A DNA stretch of 64,000 nt from Bog-473 sp963788585 (GTDB lineage: Bacteria; Actinomycetota; Acidimicrobiia; Acidimicrobiales; RAAP-2): NCBI GenBank assembly GCA_963788585.1, contig CAWBHA010000003.1, forward strand, positions 2,294,001 to 2,358,000, in the 5' to 3' direction. A program made the translations under genes and the position numbers. Positions 32,952 through 41,038 of this stretch are shown one piece after another (the first letter of the stretch is position 1; each line of letters opens with the position of its first letter). The notes beneath the pieces are model-generated. The model was not told where the DNA came from. It did not search any database and saw only the letters and a list, made by a program, of their open reading frames with translations.

Positions 32952-33461
32952 TCCATGGAGCCCGCCGGGTCGCCGCTCGAAGATGCAGGCGCACCGGCCG
33001 GCACCGACGTCCCGGTGCCGGACACGGTGGATGCGGGCGACCCAGGCAACTCGGGCAACTCGATCAACTCGGGGGATGCGGCCTTCGACCTGAGCATGGC
33101 CGTCTCACAGCTCGCGTCCAACAGCACGGATCTGCGCATCATGCTGAAGCTCCTCGTCTCCCAGCTGGCCGACGCCCTGGGCGACCGCCTGACGGTGGAG
33201 CGGGCCGGCCGCTTCCGTAAGTCCGACGAGATCAAATCGGTGCGCATCACGCTCGCCGACGACACCCTCGATGCGATGGTCGACGGCGGTTCGGTACGCT
33301 GCACCATCGGCCATTCTTCCGGCGGGATCCGCATCCGCAGCGAGCAGGTCGGCATGGACGCGTGGCTCACCCGCCTGCTCAGCTCCTTGCAGGGCGAGGC
33401 GGCGCACAGTGAGCAGACGCGGCTCGCCCTGGAGCACATCGTGATCGGAGAGCAGACGTGA
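32949..33461 (+). CDS. Unknown protein, first gene of the YbjQ-like operon
   Basis: This is a 170-aa soluble protein that I do not recognise. The N-terminal 45 residues are disordered (Asp/Gly/Pro/Asn-rich, GNSGNSINSG). A compact alpha/beta region follows: helix DLSMAVSQLASNSTDLRIMLKLLVSQLADALG, strands LTVERAGRFRKSDEIKSVRITLADDTLDAMVDGGSVRC, and helix MDAWLTRLLSSLQGEAA. Its stop overlaps the next gene (GTGA). The tight coupling to three YbjQ-domain proteins suggests it belongs to the same complex or pathway. Confidence 0.75.
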   Translation: MSMEPAGSPLEDAGAPAGTDVPVPDTVDAGDPGNSGNSINSGDAAFDLSMAVSQLASNSTDLRIMLKLLVSQLADALGDRLTVERAGRFRKSDEIKSVRITLADDTLDAMVDGGSVRCTIGHSSGGIRIRSEQVGMDAWLTRLLSSLQGEAAHSEQTRLALEHIVIGEQT

Positions 33462-34288
33462 CCGAACAACCCGTGGATGGGGCGGTCGAGCAGCCGTCCG
33501 AGGCGCTGGATCTGCCCAAGGACGCCGCGCACCGGCTCGAGGAGCTCGAGCACGGCCTCTTCACGTCCGACCTCTCGGTCAACGAGTTCCTGCTCGTCAA
33601 GGAAGCGGGCTTCCACCCCCTCGGCTTCGTGATGGGCTCGTCGATCTACCACATCGGCCTGCAGACCCGGAAGTGGGGCGCCAGCCAGGAGCTGACCAAG
33701 CTCACCGAGGCGATGTACACGGCGCGCGAGCTGGCGATGACCCGGATGGACGAGGAGGCGAAGGAGCTCGGCGCCGACGGTGTCGTCGGCGTGCGTCTCG
33801 ACGTGAACTACTACGAGTGGGGCAACGACTCCGCCGAGTTCATCGCCTTCGGCACCGCCGTCAAGGCCGAGGACGGCACGTCCTATCGCAACGCGCTGGG
33901 CCAGCCCTTCACCTCGGACCTCTCCGGTCAGGACTTCTGGACCTTGATGCAGACGGGCCACGTGCCACAGGGCCTCGTCATGGGCACGTGCGTGTTTCAC
34001 ATCGCGCACCGCAAGCTGACGCAGGCACTGGGGTCGATGGGCCAGAACGTCGAACTGCCGAACTTCACCCAGGCGCTCTATGAGGCGAGGGAGCTCGCTA
34101 TGACGCGCATGCAGGACGAGGCGAGCCGGCTCAACGCCAGCGGCATCGTGGGCGTGCGCCTCGAGGAGAAGTCGCACCAGTGGGGCTCGCACACCATCGA
34201 GTTCCTCGCGCTCGGGACGGCCGTGACCAAGGGCACGGGTGAGGTCACGCTGCCCAAGCCGACCACCATCATCTCGCTGGACAACTGA
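33458..34288 (+). CDS. Tandem YbjQ-like (heavy-metal-binding domain) protein A
   Basis: This 276-aa protein contains two YbjQ/DUF74-type units. Unit 1 ends KLTEAMYTARELAMTRMDEEAKELGADGVVGVRLDVNYYEW, then AFGTAV; unit 2 ends NFTQALYEARELAMTRMQDEASRLNASGIVGVRLEEKSHQW, then ALGTAV. Each unit is preceded by a matching 'FTSDLSVNEFLLVKEAGFHPLGFVMGSSIYHIG'-like lead, so a longer repeat of about 125 aa was duplicated. No signal or membrane segment is seen. The function of YbjQ domains is not established. It overlaps both neighbours (GTGA, TGATG). Confidence 0.85.
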   Translation: MTEQPVDGAVEQPSEALDLPKDAAHRLEELEHGLFTSDLSVNEFLLVKEAGFHPLGFVMGSSIYHIGLQTRKWGASQELTKLTEAMYTARELAMTRMDEEAKELGADGVVGVRLDVNYYEWGNDSAEFIAFGTAVKAEDGTSYRNALGQPFTSDLSGQDFWTLMQTGHVPQGLVMGTCVFHIAHRKLTQALGSMGQNVELPNFTQALYEARELAMTRMQDEASRLNASGIVGVRLEEKSHQWGSHTIEFLALGTAVTKGTGEVTLPKPTTIISLDN

Positions 34289-35280
34289 TGCCCGGCGTCA
34301 CCGACGGGCCCGACGAGGGCGGCCCGCCGCCCGGTTCTGCCGCCCTCGCTCCCGGCGGCCCCGAGGGGGACCTGCCCGAAGCCGCCGTGCGCCGACTCGA
34401 GTCGAGCACCTTCTCCTCGGGCCTCTCCGTGCCCGACTTCGCGGCGTGCCTCGAGCTCGGGCTCCAACCCGTCGCGCTGGTCCAGGGTTTCTGCGTGATG
34501 CAGTGGGGCTTCTACGGACCGGGCAGCGGATTCGGGCGCGGGCTCTCGCCGTACACCGGCTACAGCGGCTACGGCGGCTACGGCGGCGCCCAGACCCCCG
34601 GCGCCTACACCGAGACCTACCGCTGCCCGCACGGCTATGTCTCCGCCGAGCACCGGGCCTGGGGCCAGAACCTCGAGCAGCCCTGGGTCGAAGACGCCTG
34701 GGCCCAGGGCTACGGCACCGCCTACGACCGGATGATCGAGGAGGCCACCCAGCACGGCGCGCACGGCGTGATCGGGGTGGTCGACCGCGTGGGCAACGTG
34801 GCCGACACCGGGACGACCGAGTTCCACTTCTTGGGCACCGCCGTCGTGGTCGAGGACGGTCCGCCGCCGGCGGGCGGGACGCCGTGGAGCACGTACCTGG
34901 CGGGCCAGCGCCTGACCAAGTCGATCGAGGCGGGGTTCATGCCGATCGAGGTGGTCGCTGCGCTGGCCTCGGTGCGCGTCTGGGCCTACTGCATGACCGA
35001 GTACCAGATGGAAGGCAGGATGGGCTGGGGAGCGCCGAGCGGCCCGGGCCTCGTCGAGCAGGTGAGCAAGGCCCACATGGCCGTGCGCCAGCTGGCGCGC
35101 AAGCACGTACGCCAGAAGCTGTCCGGCGACGAGCTCCACGGCGCCCGCATCGAGGTGGTCAACCGCGAGCTCGCGCAGGGCGACGAGGTGATCGACTGCA
35201 CGCTGCGGGGCAACCGCGTGCGGCGATTCAAGGACTTCGACCCGATCGAACCGCCGCGGCCCACGGTGCGGCTCGGATGA
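34288..35280 (+). CDS. Tandem YbjQ-like protein B with Gly/Tyr insert
   Basis: This is the 330-aa second paralogue. Unit 1 has the lead FSSGLSVPDFAACLELGLQPVALVQGFCVMQWG, then an insert rich in Gly and Tyr (YTGYSGYGGYGG) and a Cys/His stretch (YRCPHGYVSAEHRAW), then YDRMIEEATQHGAHGVIGVVDRV and FLGTAV. Unit 2 (LTKSIEAGFMPIEVVAALASVRVWAY) ends HGARIEVVNRELAQGDEVIDCTLRGNRV. It is more diverged than A and C. Its start overlaps A (TGATG) and its stop overlaps C (ATGA). Confidence 0.82.
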   Translation: MPGVTDGPDEGGPPPGSAALAPGGPEGDLPEAAVRRLESSTFSSGLSVPDFAACLELGLQPVALVQGFCVMQWGFYGPGSGFGRGLSPYTGYSGYGGYGGAQTPGAYTETYRCPHGYVSAEHRAWGQNLEQPWVEDAWAQGYGTAYDRMIEEATQHGAHGVIGVVDRVGNVADTGTTEFHFLGTAVVVEDGPPPAGGTPWSTYLAGQRLTKSIEAGFMPIEVVAALASVRVWAYCMTEYQMEGRMGWGAPSGPGLVEQVSKAHMAVRQLARKHVRQKLSGDELHGARIEVVNRELAQGDEVIDCTLRGNRVRRFKDFDPIEPPRPTVRLG

Positions 35281-36164
35281 GCGCGGGCTGGACCACGTCG
35301 GCGCCCGTCCCGGACGTGCGGGCCGAGATGCTCCGGGGCGCCCAGTCCCTCGCCGTCCCCGCCCCGCCGACGAAGACCCGCGGCGTCACCTCCGACCTCT
35401 CGGTCGACGAGGCGCTCCTCCTCCATGCCGCTGGATGGGAGCCGCTCGACCTCGTGTGCGGCGTGGCGGTGGTCTCGATCCCCGTCGGCGTGTGGAACTG
35501 GGGGCAGGGCGCCGTGGGCCTGGCGTCGGACGCCCACAACGCGGCCGTGGACCAGGCGGCCCGGGTCCTGCGCGGCGAGTGCGGCCAGGTCCATGGTCAC
35601 GGCGTGGTCGGGGTCCGGGTGGAGGTGACTGTGCGCACGTACCACATCGACGTCGAGCTGGTCGGCACGGCGGTGCGGCCGGTCGACGGCACCGACCCCC
35701 GGGGGAAGGACGCCGCCGAGGCCATGCCCTTCGTTTCGGACCTCTCGGCGCGCGACTTCACGCTGCTGCTGCGGGCCGGCTGGATACCCGTGGGGCTCGC
35801 CTTCGGCGCCTCTTTCGTCTACGCCCCGCGGCGCACGGCGGGCGCCGCCATGCGGCAGTCGACGCAGAACGTCGAGCTGACCAACTACACCGAGGCCATG
35901 TACTCTGCCCGCGAGTCGGCCATGGAGAAGATGCAGAGTTCGGCGCTCCAGGTCGGCGGGGAGGGAGTGGTGCAGGTCAAGGTCACCGAGGGTCCGATGA
36001 GCTTCGCTCGGCACGCGGTGGGCTTCACCGCGTGGGGCACTGCGGTGAAACTGGTCGCCGAGGAGCACCAGTTCGTGCGGCCCGAGGTCGTCCTGCCCCT
36101 CGACGACGCCGTCGTTACCTTCGAGGCCGGAAGTCTGCGCGGCGCCGGCCAGAACGCGAGCTGA
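35277..36164 (+). CDS. Tandem YbjQ-like protein C
   Basis: This is the 295-aa third paralogue, started by the ATG of an ATGA overlap with B. Unit 1: VTSDLSVDEALLLHAAGWEPLDLVCGVAVVSI, then GHGVVGVRVEVTVRTYHIDVELVGTAV. Unit 2: FVSDLSARDFTLLLRAGWIPVGLAFGASFVY, then NYTEAMYSARESAMEKMQSSALQVGGEGVVQVKVTEG and TAWGTAV. The repeated 'TSDLSVxEFxLLxxAGxxPLGLVxG' lead is shared across A, B and C. An NTF2-like gene follows 14 bp downstream. Confidence 0.84.
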   Translation: MSAGWTTSAPVPDVRAEMLRGAQSLAVPAPPTKTRGVTSDLSVDEALLLHAAGWEPLDLVCGVAVVSIPVGVWNWGQGAVGLASDAHNAAVDQAARVLRGECGQVHGHGVVGVRVEVTVRTYHIDVELVGTAVRPVDGTDPRGKDAAEAMPFVSDLSARDFTLLLRAGWIPVGLAFGASFVYAPRRTAGAAMRQSTQNVELTNYTEAMYSARESAMEKMQSSALQVGGEGVVQVKVTEGPMSFARHAVGFTAWGTAVKLVAEEHQFVRPEVVLPLDDAVVTFEAGSLRGAGQNAS

Positions 36165-36178
36165 GGAGGACGGAGCGG

Positions 36179-36604
36179 ATGGGGACCCAGAGTGACGCCA
36201 GTGCCGGGCGGGATTGGGAGGCCTGGGCCCGCACGTTCGAGGGCGTCGACGGTCCGGAGGCCTTCGCGGCGCTCTTCGCACCGGGCGGCACGTTCCGCGA
36301 TCCGGTGACGGCGTGGACGACCGACGTGCGCAAGGTGGCCCGCGACACCGACGCCATCTTCCCGGACTGGGACCAGCGCGTCGACCGGATCCGGGGCGGC
36401 GACGACTGGGCGGTCTTCGAGTGGACCGGCACGGCGACCTTCTCGGCCGGCCAGGGTGCGGGCATCCCGATCAGGATGGAGGGGGCGACGGTCATCGAGG
36501 TGGACGGCGACGGCAAGATCACCAAGTGGCGCGACTACCTCGACACCAACGAGCCGACGCAGCAGATCCAGGCCGGGATGGAGCGCTCGCTCGAGGGCGG
36601 CTGA
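36179..36604 (+). CDS. SnoaL/NTF2-like small protein
   Basis: This 141-aa protein has the NTF2-like cone fold pattern: WEAWARTFEGVDGPEAFAALFAPGGTFRDPVT, then WAVFEWTGTATF, IRMEGATVIEVDGDGKITKWRDYLDTNE and a C-terminal helix. The 'RDYLD...Q' ending is typical of limonene-epoxide-hydrolase/SnoaL-like proteins that bind small hydrophobic ligands. GGAGGA precedes ATG 36179. It may be the last gene of the YbjQ-like operon by spacing, or an independent gene. Confidence 0.85.
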   Translation: MGTQSDASAGRDWEAWARTFEGVDGPEAFAALFAPGGTFRDPVTAWTTDVRKVARDTDAIFPDWDQRVDRIRGGDDWAVFEWTGTATFSAGQGAGIPIRMEGATVIEVDGDGKITKWRDYLDTNEPTQQIQAGMERSLEGG

Positions 36605-36698
36605 ACCCCGACGACGCCGGCCGCCGGCCGCCGGCCGCCGGTCGCCGGCCGGGCAGCCAGCCGAGCAGCCAGCCGCCGGGCGCCAGCCGGGCCGATCG
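36605..36698. repeat. GC-rich repeats between convergent genes
   Basis: The convergent gap holds CCGGCCGC units followed by GAGCAGCCAGCC-type units. The self-complementary GCCGGC runs could form strong hairpins and may stop transcription from both sides, but no U-tract follows. Confidence 0.5.
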
Positions 36699-37787
36699 TT
36701 ACGACTCGCCCTGCTCCGCCACCGCCTGCACGTGCGCCATGCGGGCGTCACGGGCCTCGTCGAGATCCTGCGCCGCCCTCTCGTCGCTCGCCATCTCGGC
36801 GTCGATGTCGGCGTCGGCCCAGGCGATCACGCCCATCTCCTCGAACGCGGCGCGCAGCTTGGGTCCCCACAGGCCGATGTCGCGCAGGATGGGCACGATG
36901 CGCATGAAGAGGAAGTTGCGGAACTCGCGCAGCGACTCGCTCTCGTCGACGTAGGTGGTGAGCTCGGCCGGCAGCTCGAGGCGCTCGAAGACCTCTTCGC
37001 CGAGGAAGCGGTCGCGCATGAGGTAGCAGGCCTCGATGCAGAATGCCTCGCGGTCGTCGCGCTCGGCCTGCGAGAGCTGCGGGTAGTAGTCGCGCAGGGC
37101 GAGGCGACCGAACATGACGTGGCGGGCCTCGTCCTGCATGACGTACGCGTTGAGCGCCTTGGCGAGGGGATCGGTCGCGTTGTTGCGGATGATGCCGAAC
37201 GCGGCCAGCGCCAGGCCCTCGATCAGCACTTGCATGCCGAGATAGGTCATGTCCCAGCGGCTGTCCTCGATCACGTCGTCGAGCAACGCCTTGAGATGCG
37301 TGTTGAGCGGGTACACCAGCTGCAGCTTCTCGTGCAGGTAGCGGCTGTACACCTCCACGTGGCGCGCCTCGTCGATGACCTGGGTGGCGGCGTAGAACTT
37401 GGAGTCGATGTCGGGCACGGTCTGCACGATCTTGGCCGTGCAGATCAGGGCGCCCTGTTCTCCGTGCATGAACTGGCTGAAGCGCCACGCCTCGACATGG
37501 CGCCGGAACTCGCCCTTGCGCTCCTCGGACATCTGGTCCCACCACTTCGTGCCGAAGATGGGCAAGATCTCGTCCGGCATGCCGACGGGATTGCGCAGGT
37601 CGACCTCCTGGCTCCAGTCGAGACGGTCGCTGCCGATCCATTGGCGCCGCGTCCCCTTGTCGTACAGGCGCAGCAACTGGTCGCGGCCACCGGTGTAGTC
37701 GAAGTCGAACATCGTGGTGGCGGGGGAATCGACGCCCCACTTCGGCTCGAAGGCGAGATCCGAATCGGTCGACGGGCTCGTGGTCAT
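36699..37787 (-). CDS. Ferritin-like di-iron protein
   Basis: This 362-aa protein of the ferritin-like superfamily has a complete carboxylate-bridged di-iron site by eye: Glu in MHGEQGALIC, ExxH in VIDEARHVEVYSRY, Glu in LIEGLALAAFG and a second ExxH in MQDEARHVMFGRL. The 'EARHVEVYSRYLHEKL' style is seen in actinobacterial R2-like and oxygenase-like proteins of unknown substrate. ATG 37787 follows AAAGGGGG. A divalent-metal oxidase or oxygenase role is likely; iron storage is unlikely given the length. Confidence 0.85.
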   Translation of the reverse strand: MTTSPSTDSDLAFEPKWGVDSPATTMFDFDYTGGRDQLLRLYDKGTRRQWIGSDRLDWSQEVDLRNPVGMPDEILPIFGTKWWDQMSEERKGEFRRHVEAWRFSQFMHGEQGALICTAKIVQTVPDIDSKFYAATQVIDEARHVEVYSRYLHEKLQLVYPLNTHLKALLDDVIEDSRWDMTYLGMQVLIEGLALAAFGIIRNNATDPLAKALNAYVMQDEARHVMFGRLALRDYYPQLSQAERDDREAFCIEACYLMRDRFLGEEVFERLELPAELTTYVDESESLREFRNFLFMRIVPILRDIGLWGPKLRAAFEEMGVIAWADADIDAEMASDERAAQDLDEARDARMAHVQAVAEQGES

Positions 37788-37971
37788 GCGGCCCCCTTTG
37801 GGACGGGCGTACTCCCAGACGACGTTACCTGCTCGCGCGGCGTCCGGTCCCCTGTGGGGCGACGCTCGTTCGGGCGGGCCGCCCCGCCTGCCCGCCGGAG
37901 CGGTGCCGGGGAGCCGTTCCCGTCGCCGACACCCGGCGGCGCCATCCAAAGCGCCGACACCCCGGCGGCGC

Positions 37972-39204
37972 TCAGCGGAAGTCGAACGCGACCTTGATGG
38001 CGCCGCTCTGCTCCTGCGTGGCCAATGCGATGAACGCATCGTGCCACTGGTCGAGCCGGAAGATGTGGGTGAGCATGCCGGTCATGTCGATGCGTCCCTG
38101 CTCGGCGAGGCGCAGGTAGTGCGCGATGCCGTGCATGCGGACGCCGTCGACTTCTTCCACCCCGAAGGCGTTGGAACCGACCCAGGAGATCTCCTTGAAG
38201 TAGAGGGGCGACCACTCCCAGCGCTCCGGTGCGTGCACGCCGCTCTTGACCATGGTGCCCCGCTGCTTGAGCAGCCGGACACCGATCTCGGCCGTCTGGG
38301 CGGTGCCCACCGTGTCGTAGACGACGTCGAACCCGCCGGGATGCGCCATGGGCAGTCCGCTGCCCCCGAACTTCTGCAGGACGCCGCCGGACCACGATGC
38401 CGCCTGCTCGAGCAGCTGCTCGAGCGGGAAGGGGTCGACGACGGTCGCGCCGAGGCGCTCGGCGAGCGCGGCCTGAGCCGGCCAGCGGGCGACGACCATG
38501 ATCTCGACATCGGGGTACAGCGCGCGGACGATGGCGGTGGCACAGCTCCCGAGGGCGCCGCCGCCGTAGACGAGGACCTTGCCCCCGGGCGGCGGCGGGT
38601 GCCGCGTGACGGAGTGCAGGGATACGGCGAAAGGGTCGCCGAGAACGGCGACCTCGTCGCTCACGCTGTCGGGCACGGGGATCAGCATCGACTCGTGCGC
38701 CGGCAGGAACTCGGCGAACCCGCCGGGCGCGTCCTTCGACGTGCCCGTGTGGATGCCCGCCGCGATCGGCCCCTCGGTGAAGTGCCAACACAGGCTGTAG
38801 TCGCCCGCCACGCAGGAGGGGCACGGCGGGTCGATGCCCCGAGGCCCGCAGGAAAGCCACGGGTTGAGGACGACGCGCTGTCCGATCTCCAGGCTCGTGA
38901 CGGCGGGGCCGACCTCGACGACGTCGGCGACGACTTCGTGGCCGAACACGGTGGGAAAGGAGAAGTAGCCGTTCAACGCGCCGTCGCCGAAGTCGTCCCC
39001 GAAGTCCATGAAGACCATCTTGGCGTCGGACCCACAGATGCCGGTCAGCCGTGTCTTCGCCACCGCCCAGTCGTCCCGGATGGGTCTGGGGCGCTCGAGC
39101 TCCTCCATCCGCATGGGGGTCCGGGACAGCCCGACCAGCAACCGGTTCGACTCGTCCGGGACGGTCCAGGGCTCGGGCTTCACGCCGTAGAGCAGACCTT
39201 GCAT
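37972..39204 (-). CDS. Zinc-dependent alcohol dehydrogenase (MDR family)
   Basis: This is a 410-aa medium-chain dehydrogenase. The catalytic zinc ligands are Cys in TGICGSDAK and His-Glu in VFGHEVVADV. A structural zinc loop is suggested by CGPRGIDPPCPSCVAGDYSLC. The NAD-binding fold is KVLVYGGGALGSCATAIV. The N-terminal extension MQGLLYGVKPEPWTVPDESNRLL is characteristic of a mycobacterial-type subgroup. ATG 39204 follows GAGGAGGGA and is preferred over a start 18 codons upstream. The substrate is unknown. Confidence 0.92.
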   Translation of the reverse strand: MQGLLYGVKPEPWTVPDESNRLLVGLSRTPMRMEELERPRPIRDDWAVAKTRLTGICGSDAKMVFMDFGDDFGDGALNGYFSFPTVFGHEVVADVVEVGPAVTSLEIGQRVVLNPWLSCGPRGIDPPCPSCVAGDYSLCWHFTEGPIAAGIHTGTSKDAPGGFAEFLPAHESMLIPVPDSVSDEVAVLGDPFAVSLHSVTRHPPPPGGKVLVYGGGALGSCATAIVRALYPDVEIMVVARWPAQAALAERLGATVVDPFPLEQLLEQAASWSGGVLQKFGGSGLPMAHPGGFDVVYDTVGTAQTAEIGVRLLKQRGTMVKSGVHAPERWEWSPLYFKEISWVGSNAFGVEEVDGVRMHGIAHYLRLAEQGRIDMTGMLTHIFRLDQWHDAFIALATQEQSGAIKVAFDFR

Positions 39205-39310
39205 CGCTTCCCTCCTCGGTGAGACGGCGCCGCGTTCGCGGGAGTCGCGGGCCGCCACGCAGCATACGGGTCGGCCCGCCGGGCCTCACCTGCGTCGCTG
39301 ACGTGGGCGC

Positions 39311-39541
39311 TCACACGAGATAGGGGCAGTGTCTGCACCCGGAGCCGCAGCAGTGGCCGCGACGGGCCAGATAGCCGGCCGTCAGGACGACCAGACCCGT
39401 CGCGGGGTCGACGTAGGTGTCGGAGCCGGCGCGCAACGCGTCGCCGTGGGCGTCGATGATTCCCTGATACCCCGGCGCGTCAGGGCGCAGCCGGTCGGGG
39501 TGTGGCTGGGAGAGCGGACGGTCCGCCAGCGGCTCGTCCAT
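39311..39541 (-). CDS. DUF5522 cysteine-rich small protein
   Basis: This 76-aa protein ends LTAGYLARRGHCCGSGCRHCPYLV, the conserved 'RGxCCGxxCRHCPY' tail of DUF5522 proteins. Four Cys and one His in this tail suggest metal or iron-sulfur binding; the function is not known. The N-terminal half is polar (HPDRLRPDAPGYQGIIDAHGDALRAG), as is usual in the family. It follows the HU gene on the same strand by 54 bp. Confidence 0.85.
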   Translation of the reverse strand: MDEPLADRPLSQPHPDRLRPDAPGYQGIIDAHGDALRAGSDTYVDPATGLVVLTAGYLARRGHCCGSGCRHCPYLV

Positions 39542-39595
39542 GGGGAGCGGGCCGTGGCGCGGCGGGTCGACGGGCCACGGGGCCCGCGCGCTGCG

Positions 39596-40084
39596 CTACC
39601 GCCTGGCGGTCCGGCGGGCCGAGGTCTTCCGGGCTGTCTTGCGCGCCGGTGCCCTCTTGGCCGCGGCCTTGCGGGCCGGAGCCTTGCGGGCGGGGGCCTT
39701 CTTCGCCGGCCCGCGCTTGGCCGCAGCGGGGGCTGCCACCTTGCCCGCGGCCGCAACCGCGGCGTCGTCCGTCGGGAACGCACCCTTCACGAGCTTCGGT
39801 GCCGTGGCCGGGGCGAGGACGGCGTCCTTGAAGGCCTTCACCGGGGTGATGCGTGCCTTCTTCGACGCCTTGATGCGGATGGCCTCACCCGTTGCGGGGT
39901 TGCGGCCCATGCGAGCCGCACGGTTGACCTTGACGAACTTCGCGAAGCCGGGAATGGAGATCGGCTCTCCCTTGGAGACGACCGCGGTGACGACGTCGGT
40001 GAAACCGTCGATGACGGTGACGACGGTCTTCAGTTCGACATCGGACTGGACCGCGACTGCTTTTGCTAGTTCTCGCTTGTTCAT
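39596..40084 (-). CDS. HU-family nucleoid protein with Lys/Arg/Ala-rich tail
   Basis: This 162-aa DNA-binding protein has an N-terminal HU domain of about 90 residues (MNKRELAKAVAVQSDVELKTVV, SIPGFAKFVKVNRAARMGRNPATGE with the DNA-intercalating Pro in RNPATG). A basic tail of about 70 residues follows, with repeated AKKAPARKA-type motifs, like mycobacterial HupB. It should compact and bend DNA as a dimer, the tail adding non-specific binding. ATG 40084 gives the canonical MNKRE start; ATG 40093 is also in frame. Confidence 0.94.
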   Translation of the reverse strand: MNKRELAKAVAVQSDVELKTVVTVIDGFTDVVTAVVSKGEPISIPGFAKFVKVNRAARMGRNPATGEAIRIKASKKARITPVKAFKDAVLAPATAPKLVKGAFPTDDAAVAAAGKVAAPAAAKRGPAKKAPARKAPARKAAAKRAPARKTARKTSARRTARR

Positions 40085-40153
40085 GGCGCCCATTGTGACC
40101 GACGCGCGGCGCGAATGCACAATTATCCGGGCACAAATGTCAGATTTTTCGAC

Positions 40154-40720
40154 TCAGCGGCGCCTCGACCCCGGTGGCGTTCGCTCGGTCGGTGCCCGTG
40201 TCGGTCGGCGCTGGGCACGATGGGCTCCGTGTGCTAATGCGGAATTTGACGCCAGTAGGGCCGCTCTTCCGCCGCGCTTCTCGAGCAGGATGATCACCGT
40301 TCCCCACGGGTCTTGGCACCACGTGGTCTTCAGACCGGCCACTTCCGCGATGCCCTCGGTGAGGAACTGGACGCCGCGGGACTCGAGCTCTGCTCTGGTC
40401 GCGGTGATGTCGTCGCACACCAATCCAACGTGGGTGAGGCCGGCCCTCGTCACCGAGGGCCGGCCTTGTCCGGCGCGAGCGACGCCGGCCGCCGGATACT
40501 CCAGGAGCTCGATGACGCGGTCGTCCTTCCCAAAACCCACGATGGATGCCGTGACGACCACCGGTGACGGGACGAGCTCACCCATGTCGCGTTCGATCTG
40601 CGCACCCTCCATGCGGTAGGGGGGAGACAGCACGCGCAGGCCGAGAACGTCGGCGTACCACCGGGTGGCGGCTTCGACGTCGGGTACGCAGATGGCGGTG
40701 TGGGCCATGCCGGTCAGCAC
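40154..40720 (-). CDS. VOC-family protein with basic tail
   Basis: This 188-aa VOC protein has metal ligands suggested by MAHTAICVPDVEAATRWYADVLGL, the mid-chain Glu in VIELLEYP, LTHVGLVCDDITATRAELESRG and the final DPWGTVIILLEK. The last 40 residues (Ala/Arg/Pro-rich, ending TPPGSRRR) are not part of the domain and look like read-through of former intergenic DNA after loss of a stop. The substrate is unknown. It is upstream of HU on the same strand. Confidence 0.82.
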   Translation of the reverse strand: MLTGMAHTAICVPDVEAATRWYADVLGLRVLSPPYRMEGAQIERDMGELVPSPVVVTASIVGFGKDDRVIELLEYPAAGVARAGQGRPSVTRAGLTHVGLVCDDITATRAELESRGVQFLTEGIAEVAGLKTTWCQDPWGTVIILLEKRGGRAALLASNSALAHGAHRAQRRPTRAPTERTPPGSRRR

Positions 40721-40779
40721 GCGGTCAACACGCGGTCAACGTAGGGCGGTGTCGGCGCGCGGAGACCGCCCCCGTGCGA

Positions 40780-40944
40780 TCAGCTCCAGCGGGCGATCTC
40801 GTGCTGGAGGCGCTTGTTCCAGAAGCGGGCCTGGGCGCTCACCCGGCGGTTGACCTTGCGGAGGACGATGACGGTGACGAAGACCAGGGGCGCGAAGAAC
40901 CCGGAGAACCCGCTCAGGAACACGGTGCGAGGCTTGGCAGGCAT
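40780..40944 (-). CDS. 54-aa single-pass membrane protein
   Basis: ATG 40944 opens a 54-codon frame: a basic start (MPAKPRTVFL), one membrane helix (FSGFFAPLVFVTVIVL) and a basic, helical tail (RKVNRRVSAQARFWNKRLQHEIARWS). TAGGGT (complement of 40951-40956) lies 6 nt upstream, the leaderless geometry used by other genes here, which supports reality. The function is unknown. It lies upstream of the VOC gene on the same strand. Confidence 0.6.
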   Translation of the reverse strand: MPAKPRTVFLSGFSGFFAPLVFVTVIVLRKVNRRVSAQARFWNKRLQHEIARWS

Positions 40945-41038
40945 GGCCTCACCCTATCCCTGCAATTAGTGTGACGTCGCGGCATGCTGTCGCGGCCAGC
41001 GGCTTTGGCTGGAGCGATGAACAGGTGAACACGTCCCG

